From: Burkholderiales bacterium
GTDB lineage: Bacteria > Pseudomonadota > Gammaproteobacteria > Burkholderiales > SG8-39
DNA length: 38,455 nt
Assembly: GCA_020845995.1 (NCBI GenBank)
Contig: JADLES010000039.1
Location: 1-38,455, forward strand
Reading direction: 5' to 3'
Below are positions 24,641-33,189 of this stretch, piece by piece (positions within the stretch are counted from its first letter, which is position 1; every line of letters starts with the position of its first letter). The notes beneath the pieces are model-generated. The model ran no database searches and was not told the DNA's origin. It worked only from the letters and a program-made list of their open reading frames with translations. The position numbers and the translations under genes are program-made.

Positions 24641-26875
24641 ATGACCGACGACGGATTTCGCGGGACCATCGGCGAGTCCTACCGCGACTCGCAATCCTGG
24701 AAGGCGCCCGGTGCGGAGGCGCCGGCGGGCGCACCGAACGTGCTGCTGATCGTGCTCGACGACGTCGGCTTCGCGCACCTCGGCTGCTACGGCTCCAGCA
24801 TCGACACGCCGCACATCGACCGCCTCGCCGCCGGCGGCCGGCGCTACAACAATTTCCACACCACGGCCATGTGCTCGCCGACCAGGGCTTCGTTGCTGAC
24901 CGGGCGCAACCATCACGCCGTCGGCATGGGCATGATCGTCGATTGGTGCACGGGATTTCCGGGCTACCAGGGCCAGGTCACGCGGCGCGCGGCGACCCTG
25001 GCCGAGATGCTGCGGCCGGCCGGGTACAACTGCCACGCCATCGGCAAATGGCACCTCGCCCGGCTGCGGGATCATACCGCCGCGGGGCCGTACGACCATT
25101 GGCCCCTCGGCCGAGGCTTCGAGCGCTATTACGGGTTCCTGGGCGCGCTCACCGACCACTGGAATCCGGAACTCATCTGCGACAACCACCCGATCCCGAC
25201 GCCGCGCCGCGAGGGCTACCATCTCACCGAGGACCTGGTCGACCAGACGATCGCCATGATCCGGGACCAGCAGGCCGCCGCGCCCGGCAAGCCCTTCTTC
25301 AGCTACCTCGCGCTGGGCGCCTGTCACTCCCCGCATCACGCGCCGCGCGCCTGCATCGACAAGTACCGGGGCCGCTTCGACGAAGGTTGGGACGTCGCGC
25401 GCAAGCAGTGGCACGCCCGCCAGCTGGAACTCGGCATCGTTCCGTCGGGCACCCGGCTTGCGCCCCGCGACTCCGGCGTCCGCGCATGGTCGTCCATGAC
25501 TCCGGATGAGCGGCGGCTCTGCGCCCGGCACCAGGAAGTGTTCGCCGGGTTCCTCGACCACACCGACGCGCAGATCGGTCGGCTGATCGGGTACCTCGAG
25601 TCGCGCAAGCTGCTCGCCAATACGCTCGTGGTCCTACTCTCGGACAACGGGGCCACCGCGGAAGGCGGCGCCTTCGGGGACATCAATATCCGGCGCCACT
25701 ACCAGTTCCTGGATGAGAGTTTCGAGGAAAAGCTCGCCGAGATCGACCGGCTGGGCGGGGAGCGCCTGTTTTCCAACTACCCGCGCGGCTGGGGCTGCGC
25801 GGGCAACACGCCGCTGAAGCGGTACAAGATGCACACCCACGGCGGCGGCATCCGCGATCCGCTGATCATCCACTGGCCGGAGCGGATCCGGCAGGGTGGG
25901 CTCATCAGCCCGCAGTTCTGCCATTCCAGCGACATCGCGCCGACGATCCTCGAGGCGGCGGGCATCGCCGCGCCGGCCTCGGTGCAGGGAATCCCGCAGA
26001 TGGAAATCCAGGGCACCAGCCTTGCGTACACCTTCGCCGAGCCGCTTGCCGCGACGCGCAAGCCCGTCCAGTACTTCGAGCTCATGGGCAATCGCGGCAT
26101 CTGGGCCGACGGCTGGAAGGCGGTCACGCACCACGAGGCGGACACCCCATTCGAGCAGGATCGCTGGGAGCTGTACGACACGCGGGCCGACTTCTCGGAA
26201 TGCGAGGACCTCGCGGCGAGACACCCCGAGCGCCTCAAGGCATTAGTCGACCTGTGGTGGGCGGAAGCGCGGCGCAACCATGTCCTGCCGCTCGACGACC
26301 GCGGCCGCGAAAGGGCGCTGGAGACGTACTGGCCGCCGCGCAGGGAGCGCTATGTCCTCGAGCAGGGCGGCCGCCTTGCCGCGGTCGGCGGCCCGCCGGT
26401 GGCGGGCAATTCCTGGCGGATCGTCGCCGATGTAGAGCTCGACGCGGGGGCGCGCGGGGTCATCCTGTCGGCGGGCGGTTGCTCTGCCGGATACGCGCTG
26501 TTCATGCAGGGAGGCCGGCTGGCATACGAATACAACGGCCCGGGACGGCGATGGTTCCTGGAATCGGGTCATCCCATCGAACGCGGCCGCCATCTGCTGA
26601 CGTTCGACTTCCGGCAGGAAGGCAGTGGTGCCGGACGCGCGACCCTCCTCTGCGACGGTGCGCCGCTCGAGACCGTCGCCATGAGCGGCCTCTGGCCGTA
26701 CAGCCCGCACGGCGGAAGCATTCGCTGCGGCTACCACGACGGCAGTCCGGTGAGCGAGCGTGACGGTAGCCATATCCCCTTCAGCGGCAGAATCCTCGAG
26801 GTCGCGATTGAAGTCGACAGCGATGGCGTGCCGGACCCGGCGCTCCAGGAGCATGCGCTGATCAGCGAAGACTAG
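24641..26875 (+). CDS. Arylsulfatase (formylglycine type, cytoplasmic)
   Basis: This 744-aa enzyme has the canonical sulfatase signature C78-S-P80-T-R82 followed by ASLLTGRN, whose Cys is converted to formylglycine. It also has LIVLDDVGFAHLG near residue 35 (D40, D41), GKWHL and the SDNGA metal site. The C-terminal DLWWAEARRN...VLPLDDRG region and a further beta-rich domain of about 190 residues match long AtsA-type arylsulfatases. There is no signal peptide, so it acts in the cytoplasm on imported sulfate esters. No formylglycine-generating enzyme is in the window. After the TAG the frame continues ten codons (PLTKFVGQMY) to a TGA, suggesting a slightly shortened end. It is the last gene of the operon. 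Confidence 0.93.
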   Translation: MTDDGFRGTIGESYRDSQSWKAPGAEAPAGAPNVLLIVLDDVGFAHLGCYGSSIDTPHIDRLAAGGRRYNNFHTTAMCSPTRASLLTGRNHHAVGMGMIVDWCTGFPGYQGQVTRRAATLAEMLRPAGYNCHAIGKWHLARLRDHTAAGPYDHWPLGRGFERYYGFLGALTDHWNPELICDNHPIPTPRREGYHLTEDLVDQTIAMIRDQQAAAPGKPFFSYLALGACHSPHHAPRACIDKYRGRFDEGWDVARKQWHARQLELGIVPSGTRLAPRDSGVRAWSSMTPDERRLCARHQEVFAGFLDHTDAQIGRLIGYLESRKLLANTLVVLLSDNGATAEGGAFGDINIRRHYQFLDESFEEKLAEIDRLGGERLFSNYPRGWGCAGNTPLKRYKMHTHGGGIRDPLIIHWPERIRQGGLISPQFCHSSDIAPTILEAAGIAAPASVQGIPQMEIQGTSLAYTFAEPLAATRKPVQYFELMGNRGIWADGWKAVTHHEADTPFEQDRWELYDTRADFSECEDLAARHPERLKALVDLWWAEARRNHVLPLDDRGRERALETYWPPRRERYVLEQGGRLAAVGGPPVAGNSWRIVADVELDAGARGVILSAGGCSAGYALFMQGGRLAYEYNGPGRRWFLESGHPIERGRHLLTFDFRQEGSGAGRATLLCDGAPLETVAMSGLWPYSPHGGSIRCGYHDGSPVSERDGSHIPFSGRILEVAIEVDSDGVPDPALQEHALISED

Positions 26876-26920
26876 CCGCTCACCAAGTTCGTCGGCCAGA
26901 TGTATTGAGGGGCCGCACGC

Positions 26921-28009
26921 TCAGGCCGGCGGGGGGCGGGTCGAACCGCGCGGGATGATCTCGAAGCCGACGTCGACGACCGGATGGGGGGGCGCGCCGC
27001 CGTCGATCCGCCGCAGCAGCATGCGGGCGGCGGTGGCGCCCATCTCGTAGTGGTGCGTGCGCACGGTAGTCAGCGCCGGCACCATCTCCTGACCGATGTC
27101 GGCGTCGTCGAACCCGGCGATGCCAATGTCTCCCGGCACACGCACGCCCCTGCGCTTTGCTTCGAGGATGGCGCCGGCGGCGGCGTTATCCTGGGTGAGG
27201 AACAGTGCATCCAGATCCGGATTCAGGGAGAGTATGCTAGCGAACGCGCGCGCGCCTTGCGCGACGGTGTAAGGAGCAGTCCCGATCAGCGAATCCGCAA
27301 ACGGCAGTCCGAGTTGCGCAAGGGCTCGCCGGTAGCCGGCGCGGCGCGCCTGCGAGCGGTCGTTGTTCTCAGTCGGCGCGGTCACCAGGCCTATGCGCCG
27401 ATAGCCACAGTTCGCCAGGTGCCGCACCATGGCGAAGCTGGCCTCCTCGTTGGAATAGCCGACACACATGTCGATCGGGTCGGACACCAGGTTGTTGATC
27501 TCGACCACCGGCACGCCGGACTGCAGCAGCGCCCGCCGCACGAGCCGATCGTGGATGCCGCCTACCAGGCAGACGCCGTCGACGCGTTGCCCGAGGAATG
27601 AGCGCACGTGCGCCGATTCGACCTCGAGCAGATCGTTGCTCACCCCCAGGCTCAGCTGGTAGCCCGCGGTAAGGAGTGTGTCCGTCATGCCCCGCACCGT
27701 GATCGCGAAGATGTTGCTGTAGAGCGTCGAGATCACCAGTCCGATGACGCGCGTCCGGGTCGAAGCCAGGCTCCCCGCGAGACGGTTCGGGATGTAGCCA
27801 AGCCGGTCGATGGCCTTCTGCACCGCGCGGCGCGTCTCCTCCACGACCTGGTCCGACTTGTTGATCGTCCTCGACACGGTGATGGGCGATACCCCGGCGA
27901 GCCGGGCTACGTCCTCGATACGCACCGTGCCATGCCCTCGGCGTACGCGCGCCTTTGCGGGCCTGCCTGGGCCGACGCTCTTGAGTCTCCTGGTGCGGAT
28001 TCGCGGCAT
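26921..28009 (-). CDS. LacI/GalR-family transcriptional regulator
   Basis: This 362-aa repressor has an Arg/Lys-rich tail, then the LacI helix-turn-helix (IEDVARLAGVSPITVSRTIN, about residues 31-50) and hinge helix (NRLAGSLAST). A periplasmic-binding-protein-like effector domain follows. Convergent with the sulfatase operon and divergent from the second dehydratase gene, it most likely controls both. An operator lies 6 bp upstream of its own ATG, so it should be autoregulated; TACAGT at 28034-28039 on this strand is a possible -10. The ligand-binding pocket cannot be read for a specific sugar. Confidence 0.93.
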   Translation of the reverse strand: MPRIRTRRLKSVGPGRPAKARVRRGHGTVRIEDVARLAGVSPITVSRTINKSDQVVEETRRAVQKAIDRLGYIPNRLAGSLASTRTRVIGLVISTLYSNIFAITVRGMTDTLLTAGYQLSLGVSNDLLEVESAHVRSFLGQRVDGVCLVGGIHDRLVRRALLQSGVPVVEINNLVSDPIDMCVGYSNEEASFAMVRHLANCGYRRIGLVTAPTENNDRSQARRAGYRRALAQLGLPFADSLIGTAPYTVAQGARAFASILSLNPDLDALFLTQDNAAAGAILEAKRRGVRVPGDIGIAGFDDADIGQEMVPALTTVRTHHYEMGATAARMLLRRIDGGAPPHPVVDVGFEIIPRGSTRPPPA

Positions 28010-28014
28010 GCTTC

Positions 28015-28028
28015 TGCTAGCGTTAGCA
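28015..28028 (-). promoter_or_regulatory. LacI-family operator B (regulator self-control)
   Basis: On the minus strand the site reads TGCTAACGCTAGCA, a near-perfect copy of operators A and C. It lies between the likely -10 (28034-28039) and the start codon of the regulator gene, so occupation would block its own transcription. Confidence 0.75.
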
Positions 28029-28073
28029 CCTGTACTGTACCCGAACCCGCCGCCCGTTGCAGCTCATTGCGGC

Positions 28074-28103
28074 TTGACCAAGGCAATGTGGTAGCGCTAG
28101 CAT
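28074..28103 (+). promoter_or_regulatory. Promoter of the second dehydratase gene with operator C
   Basis: TTGACC at 28074-28079 and TAGCAT at 28098-28103 are spaced 18 bp. Operator C, TGGTAGCGCTAGCA (28089-28102), overlaps the -10, the same arrangement as at the main operon promoter. CATTGC (28065-28070) and GCAATG (28083-28088) form an inverted pair around the -35, possibly a second regulatory site. Confidence 0.75.
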
Positions 28104-28139
28104 CGAGTCATTGCAACTCTCGAAGAAGGATCGGCGCCA

Positions 28140-29360
28140 ATGTCGGCGGTGGATTCGATCGAGCTGTACTTCGTGAACATCCCGCTGCCTGCGCCGTTCT
28201 CCCCGGCCTGGTTCACCAACGGCAAGCGCAGCAGCACCGCGTTCTACCTGGTACGGATCCGGACCGGCGACGGCGTCGAGGGCTTCAGTGCCTTCTCGGC
28301 GGCAGGCCGCGAGCGCGCCGGGAGCGGCGACAGCCTCGCCTCTCTCCTGCTGGGCAAGGATGCCACCGACATCGATCACGTCCTGGAGATGCTGCATATC
28401 CCCGGCTATGGCGGCATTCGCAATTTCTGGGTCGAACCCGCGTTCTGGGACATCAAGGGCAAGCTGGCAGGCAAGCCGGTGTGCGAACTGCTCGGGGGCA
28501 AGCCCTGCAAGCTGAACCTGTACGTGTCCGCCGGCGAGGTCAAGGCGCCGGCCGAACGCATCGAGGAGGCGCTGCGCAATCTCGAGGCGGGCTTTCGCGT
28601 GATGAAGCTGCGAGTGCACGACATGGACGAGGCAGTCGACATCCGCCAAGTGCAGGAACCCGCGCGCGCGCTCGAGGGCAGGATGAAGTTCGCGGTGGAC
28701 TGCAACCAGGCGTTCTGGCTGACCGGCAACGGCCCTGGCCCGAAATGGGACCTCGCGCGCGCCAAGCGCTTCGCCGATGCCTGCCACGAGGCGGGCCTGC
28801 TCTGGGTGGAGGAGCCACTGTTCATGGAGCGCTACGCCGACATGGCGGCGCTGGCGGCATACTCGCGCATCCCGATTTCCGGCGGCGAGCTGCACACCCA
28901 AGGCCTGCCCGAGCTAGCGCACATGATCGACAAGCGCTGCTACCACATTTTCCAGCCGGATGCGATGTGGACGGGGGGCATCCAGCAGACGATGGAAGTC
29001 GCGCGACTGGCGCGCAAGGCGGGCCTGAAGTTCACGCCGCACACCTGGAGCAATGGCATCGGCTTCGCCGTGAACATGCAGATCATGGCGGCGAGCGGCT
29101 TCCAGCACGAGATGGTTTTCGAGTATCCCTACAACCCGCCGGGCTGGACGCTGGAGGCGCGCGACGCGCTGCTGCAGCAGCCCTGGCGGCACGAGCGCGG
29201 CACGTTGCAGGTCCCCGACAAGCCGGGCCTGGGTTTCGACATCGACGAGAAAGCGCTGGCGCACTATGGCAAGTGCTTCTTCCGCGCGAGCCGGAAGACG
29301 GTCTCCTGGATGCCGGAGGCGCTCCGGGACCTGACGCCGGCCGCGCCGCTGGCGCGCTAG
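28140..29360 (+). CDS. Mandelate racemase/enolase-superfamily dehydratase (second of two)
   Basis: This 406-aa enzyme has the full MR/MLE fold. Metal ligands are D187 (VDCNQAF), E224 (LLWVEEP) and E250 (SGGELHT). Catalytic candidates are K156 with R158 (MKLRV), D274 (QPDAMW) and H301 (TPHTWSNGIG). The HTW/GGI pattern and paired Lys-Arg differ from the first copy, so the two probably act on different intermediates or stereochemistries. It has its own LacI-controlled promoter and an AAGGA ribosome-binding site, and is transcribed away from the regulator. It appears to be a single-gene unit before the housekeeping block. Confidence 0.92.
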   Translation: MSAVDSIELYFVNIPLPAPFSPAWFTNGKRSSTAFYLVRIRTGDGVEGFSAFSAAGRERAGSGDSLASLLLGKDATDIDHVLEMLHIPGYGGIRNFWVEPAFWDIKGKLAGKPVCELLGGKPCKLNLYVSAGEVKAPAERIEEALRNLEAGFRVMKLRVHDMDEAVDIRQVQEPARALEGRMKFAVDCNQAFWLTGNGPGPKWDLARAKRFADACHEAGLLWVEEPLFMERYADMAALAAYSRIPISGGELHTQGLPELAHMIDKRCYHIFQPDAMWTGGIQQTMEVARLARKAGLKFTPHTWSNGIGFAVNMQIMAASGFQHEMVFEYPYNPPGWTLEARDALLQQPWRHERGTLQVPDKPGLGFDIDEKALAHYGKCFFRASRKTVSWMPEALRDLTPAAPLAR

Positions 29361-29426
29361 AGCGGCGCACGGCAGCCGGACGTCGGGCCGGTGGCGGGGC
29401 CGGGTCCAAGCCCGTAGGATGGGTCG

Positions 29427-30077
29427 GTGATTTCGTGGCTCGACACCCAGTCCGAATTCCCGCCGGTCGATCGCGCGCTCAAGGATCCCAACGGCCTGCT
29501 GTGCGCGGGCGCGGACCTGTCGGTGGCGCGCCTGCTCGATGCGTACCGCCGCGGCATCTTTCCCTGGTACTCGGGCGGCGAGCCGATCCTGTGGTGGTCG
29601 CCGGACCCGCGCATGGTGCTGTTCTGCGACGAGCTGAAGATCTCGCGCTCGCTCGCCAAGAACATCAGGAACAGGGGGTTTGAAGTAAGGATCGATTCTG
29701 CTTTTTCCCGGGTGATCAAGGCTTGCGCTGGACCCAGGAAGGGCGAATCCGGAACCTGGCTCGGCGGGGACATGCTCGCCGCCTACGAGGCCCTTCATCG
29801 GGCAGGCCACGCCCATTCCTACGAAACCTGGCGCGAGGGCCGGCTGGCGGGCGGCCTCTACGGCGTGCAGATCGGCCGCATGTTCTACGGCGAATCCATG
29901 TTCTCGACCGAGACCGACGCTTCCAAGGTCGCGCTGGTGGGCCTGGTGGAGGAGCTGCGCCGCGGGGGTTCGCCGCTCATCGACTGCCAGCAGCGCACCC
30001 CGCTGCTCGCCTCCCTGGGCGCCCGGGAGATTCCGCGCCGGGAGTTTTTGCGTCTGCTCGCCGCATTGGTAGACTAG
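29427..30077 (+). CDS. aat: Leucyl/phenylalanyl-tRNA-protein transferase
   Basis: This 216-aa enzyme adds Leu or Phe to N-terminal Arg/Lys of proteins, marking them for ClpS/ClpAP. It has the family marks FPPVDRAL, GLLCAGADLS, YRRGIFPWY, WWSPDPR and the catalytic GGLYGVQIGRMFYGESMFS region. It starts at a GTG at 29427 and is followed 6 bp later by the second N-degron transferase gene, the usual betaproteobacterial pair. The middle (29660-29750) uses more A/T-ended codons than the ends. Confidence 0.96.
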   Translation: MISWLDTQSEFPPVDRALKDPNGLLCAGADLSVARLLDAYRRGIFPWYSGGEPILWWSPDPRMVLFCDELKISRSLAKNIRNRGFEVRIDSAFSRVIKACAGPRKGESGTWLGGDMLAAYEALHRAGHAHSYETWREGRLAGGLYGVQIGRMFYGESMFSTETDASKVALVGLVEELRRGGSPLIDCQQRTPLLASLGAREIPRREFLRLLAALVD

Positions 30078-30083
30078 AAGCGC

Positions 30084-30821
30084 ATGTCCCGGCTCAACGA
30101 CCTGCCGCATGCGGTACTGCAGTTCTACGTGACCGCGCCCTATCCGTGCAGCTATCTGCCCGAGCGCATGGCGCGCTCGCAGGTCGCGACGCCCTCCCAC
30201 CTGATCAACACCGGGTTGTACGGCGAGCTGGTCAAGTCAGGTTTTCGCCGCAGCGGCATCTTCACCTACCGCCCGCACTGCGACAGCTGCCGCGCCTGCG
30301 TGCCGGTGCGCATCCCGGTGCGGGAATTCGAGGCGAGCCGGTCGCAGCGGCGCGCCTGGTGCCGGCACTCGGAGCTCGCCTCGCAGGCGCAGCCGCTCAA
30401 GTTCCGGCTGGAGCACTACGCGCTCTACCTGCGCTACCAGTCGCGGCGGCATTCGGGCGGCGGTATGGACAACGACAGCCGCGACCAGTACTCGCACTTC
30501 CTGCTGCAGAGCCGGGTGGACACGCGCCTGGTGGAATTCCGCGACAACGCCCAGCTGGTGATGGTGTCGATCGTCGACTACCTGCCCGACGGCCTGTCGT
30601 CGGTCTACACCTTTTTCGAGCCCGACCGGCGCGCCGCCAGCTTCGGCACCTACAACGTGCTCTGGCAGATCGAGGCCTGCCGCGCGCTCGGCCTGCCCTA
30701 CCTGTACCTCGGCTACTGGATCCGCGAAAGCCCGAAGATGGCGTACAAGTCGCGCTTCGTGCCGATCGAGGGCTTCATCGGCGGCGGCTGGCGGCGCCTC
30801 TCGCCCAGGGACCTGGAATAG
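30084..30821 (+). CDS. bpt: Aspartate/glutamate leucyltransferase (bacterial arginyltransferase homologue)
   Basis: This 245-aa enzyme transfers Leu to N-terminal Asp or Glu, feeding the Leu N-degron pathway. It has the conserved [12 protein letters not shown] opening, the paired cysteines [12 protein letters not shown], and the [18 protein letters not shown] motif near the C-terminus. Length matches Bpt. It directly follows aat and its TAG is immediately followed by the pyrD start (TAG ATG), so the three genes form one operon. Confidence 0.96.
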   Translation: MSRLNDLPHAVLQFYVTAPYPCSYLPERMARSQVATPSHLINTGLYGELVKSGFRRSGIFTYRPHCDSCRACVPVRIPVREFEASRSQRRAWCRHSELASQAQPLKFRLEHYALYLRYQSRRHSGGGMDNDSRDQYSHFLLQSRVDTRLVEFRDNAQLVMVSIVDYLPDGLSSVYTFFEPDRRAASFGTYNVLWQIEACRALGLPYLYLGYWIRESPKMAYKSRFVPIEGFIGGGWRRLSPRDLE

Positions 30822-31850
30822 ATGCCGTACTCGCTGGCGCGGCCGCTCCTCTTCGCGCTGGAACCGGAAACCGCCCATCACGCCGCGCTCAAGCTCGCCG
30901 GCCTCGCCGCGCTCTTCGCGCCGCGCCCCCCCGCCTGCGCGGTGCGCGCGATGGGGCTGGAATTTCCCAACCCGGTCGGCCTCGCCGCCGGCATGGACAA
31001 GCAGGCCGAGCACGTCGATGCGCTCGCCGCGCTCGGCTTCGGTTTTCTGGAGCTCGGCGGCGTCACCCCGCGCCCGCAGCCCGGCAACCCGCGCCCGCGC
31101 ATGTTCCGCATCCCCGAGGCGCAAGCCATCATCAACAGGTACGGGTTGAATAGCGTCGGCATCGACGCGTTTGTAGAAAACCTCAAGAAAGCAGGAACGA
31201 AACCCGTTGTCGGCGTAAATATCGGCAAAAACAAGGACACGCCGAACGAAAGGGCCGCCGACGATTACGAGGCCTGCTTCGAGAAGCTTTATCCCCTGGT
31301 GGACTACGTCACGCTCAACGTCTCCTCGCCCAACACAGTTGGGCTGCGGGATCTTCAGGGCGCGGAGGCGCTTTCGCTGCTCCTCTCCCGGATGAAAAAC
31401 CTCAAAGTGAAACTGCAGCAAAGGCACGGCCGCAACGTCGCCATCGCCATCAAGATCGCGCCGGACCTGGACGGGGCGGCGATCCGCGACGTCGCCGAGG
31501 CCGCGAAGCGCGAGCGCATCGACGGCATCGTCGCCACCAACACCACCGTGTCGCGCAAGGGCGTGGCCGGCTATCCGCACGCGGAAGAAGAAGGCGGCCT
31601 GTCGGGCGCGCCGCTGCGGCCGATGGCGACCGACGTGGTCGGGGCGCTCTGCCGCGAGCTGAAGGGCGAGATCCCCGTGATCGGCGTGGGCGGCATCCTC
31701 TCCGGTGCCGACGCCGCCGAAAAGATGGACGCCGGCGCCTCCCTCGTGCAGCTCTACACCGGGCTCATCTACCGCGGCCCCGAGCTGATCTCCGAATGCG
31801 TATCGGCCTGCCTCGCGAGACAAAGGACGGCGAGTACCGCGTCGCGCTGA
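30822..31850 (+). CDS. pyrD: Dihydroorotate dehydrogenase (quinone), class 2
   Basis: This 342-aa FMN enzyme oxidises dihydroorotate to orotate at the inner membrane, passing electrons to quinone. It has the N-terminal amphipathic helices (RPLLFALEPETAHH), GLAAGMDKQ, the catalytic-Ser loop NVSSPNT, NTTVSRKG and the FMN phosphate loop GVGGILSG. The enzyme normally ends shortly after [10 protein letters not shown]; here the frame runs on 16 more codons inside the next gene, overlapping it by 55 bp. The region 31130-31260 uses unusually many A/T-ended codons. Function should be intact. Confidence 0.94.
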   Translation: MPYSLARPLLFALEPETAHHAALKLAGLAALFAPRPPACAVRAMGLEFPNPVGLAAGMDKQAEHVDALAALGFGFLELGGVTPRPQPGNPRPRMFRIPEAQAIINRYGLNSVGIDAFVENLKKAGTKPVVGVNIGKNKDTPNERAADDYEACFEKLYPLVDYVTLNVSSPNTVGLRDLQGAEALSLLLSRMKNLKVKLQQRHGRNVAIAIKIAPDLDGAAIRDVAEAAKRERIDGIVATNTTVSRKGVAGYPHAEEEGGLSGAPLRPMATDVVGALCRELKGEIPVIGVGGILSGADAAEKMDAGASLVQLYTGLIYRGPELISECVSACLARQRTASTASR

Positions 31851-32851
31851 CGCCCGCGGGCGTTGGCGAGCTGGTGCGCGCGGGCCACGGGGTGGTCTTT
31901 GAATCGAATTTGGGTGTTGCGATCGGAATTTCGAACCAGGAATACGAAAAAGCCGGCGCGCGAATCGATGACCCGTGGAGCTGCGAACTCGTGGTCAAGG
32001 TCAAGGAGCTTCAGCCCCCCGAATACGCGAAGCCGCGTTCGGGCCAGACGCTGTTCAGCTTCCAGCACTTCGGACCCGAGCCCGAGCTGCTCGACGCGGC
32101 GCTCGCCTCGGGCGCAACCTTCATCGCCTTCGAGACCGTGGGCCAGGACGACGGCAGCCTGCCGATCCTCGCGCCGATGTCGGCGATCGCCGGGCGCCTG
32201 GCGGTGCAGCTGGGCATGTGGTGCCTGCAGAAGCACAACGGCGGCTCCGGCGTGCTGCTGCCCGGCGCCGCGGGCGTCGCTCCGGGAAAGGTCGTCATCC
32301 TCGGCGCCGGCAACGTGGGGTCGAATGCCCTTGCCGTCGCACATGGAATGGGAGCCGAGGTTGTGGTGATCGCCAGAAGCTCCGGGCGGTTTCCTGACCT
32401 GAAAGCCTTTTACGGAAAAGCGAAATTCGAAACGGAAAACCTTGCAACCCATGTTCGCTCCGCGGATCTCGTCATCGGCGGCGTGCTGACGCCGGGCCAG
32501 ATGTCGCCCAGGCTGATCACGCGCGCGATGCTGCGCGCGATGCGTCCGGGCTCGGCGCTGGTGGATGTGGGCATCGACCAGGGCGGCATCGCCGAGACCT
32601 CGCGCCCGACCAGCCACAGCGCCCCCACCTACGTCGAGGAAGGCGTGGTCCACTACTGCGTGCCCAACATGCCGGCCGCGGTGGCCCGAACTGCGAGCCT
32701 TGCGCTGGAAAAGGCAGCGTTGCCGTTTGTTTTTGAACTTTGTTCTGGAAATACGTCGGCAAGCCTGAAAACGGGAATTCAGGTGCACAAAGGCAACGTC
32801 GTTCATCAATTCCTGGCCCGCGACACCGGGCGTCCGTATACGCCGCTATGA
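31796..32851 (+). CDS. ald: Alanine dehydrogenase family protein
   Basis: This 351-aa NAD-dependent enzyme has the AlaDH/PNT fold. The start [20 protein letters not shown] is canonical; VKVKELQ, the [19 protein letters not shown] nucleotide-binding loop and VDVGIDQGG are present. AlaDH converts alanine reversibly to pyruvate and ammonia. The usual YLHLA motif is FSFQHFGPE here, so substrate preference may differ, and a role other than alanine is open. It starts 55 bp before the pyrD stop, in another frame, and its TGA overlaps the ferredoxin ATG (ATGA). Confidence 0.88.
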   Translation: MRIGLPRETKDGEYRVALTPAGVGELVRAGHGVVFESNLGVAIGISNQEYEKAGARIDDPWSCELVVKVKELQPPEYAKPRSGQTLFSFQHFGPEPELLDAALASGATFIAFETVGQDDGSLPILAPMSAIAGRLAVQLGMWCLQKHNGGSGVLLPGAAGVAPGKVVILGAGNVGSNALAVAHGMGAEVVVIARSSGRFPDLKAFYGKAKFETENLATHVRSADLVIGGVLTPGQMSPRLITRAMLRAMRPGSALVDVGIDQGGIAETSRPTSHSAPTYVEEGVVHYCVPNMPAAVARTASLALEKAALPFVFELCSGNTSASLKTGIQVHKGNVVHQFLARDTGRPYTPL

Positions 32852-33189
32852 AGCGCACCGCGGTCGCCCTCATCGACGAACCGCGCTGCATCGGCTGCGC
32901 GCGCTGCATCGAGGCCTGCCCGGTGGACGCGATCGCCGGCGCGCCCGGCTTCCTGCACACCGTGATCGCGGCCTACTGCACCGGCTGCAAGCTGTGCCTG
33001 CCGCCCTGCCCCGTGGACTGCATCGACATGGTGCCGATGGCCGTCCCGTGGACAAAAGCGGACGCGCAAGCGGCAAAATCGCGTGTTTTTTTTCGCAGAC
33101 AAAGAATTTCCCGTGAAAAACCAGGTCCGGCGCCCACCGACCGCAAGGCGGTGATCGCCGCAGCGTTGAAGCGCAAGGCGCGCGCGTGA
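32848..33189 (+). CDS. Two-[4Fe-4S] ferredoxin, RnfB/RsxB C-terminal domain-like
   Basis: This 113-aa protein has two CxxCxxCxxxCP clusters (C14, C17, C20, C24; C44, C47, C50, C54), as in the C-terminal ferredoxin domain of RnfB/RsxB, and a basic tail. The typical N-terminal membrane helix and the extra iron-sulfur domain of RnfB are absent, so it is a stand-alone or shortened form. It lies directly before nth, as rsxB commonly does in betaproteobacteria, and its end overlaps the nth start by 4 bp. It may supply electrons to a membrane or DNA-repair enzyme; this is inference. Confidence 0.85.
   Translation: MKRTAVALIDEPRCIGCARCIEACPVDAIAGAPGFLHTVIAAYCTGCKLCLPPCPVDCIDMVPMAVPWTKADAQAAKSRVFFRRQRISREKPGPAPTDRKAVIAAALKRKARA

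Noticed and set aside
27608..29683. Plus-strand frame of 691 codons spanning lacI, the second dehydratase and aat
   Set aside because: Crosses three supported genes in another frame or strand; Arg/Gly/Ala-rich translation.
29427..30821. aat-bpt adjacency as a novel N-degron system
   Set aside because: This pairing is common in betaproteobacteria.
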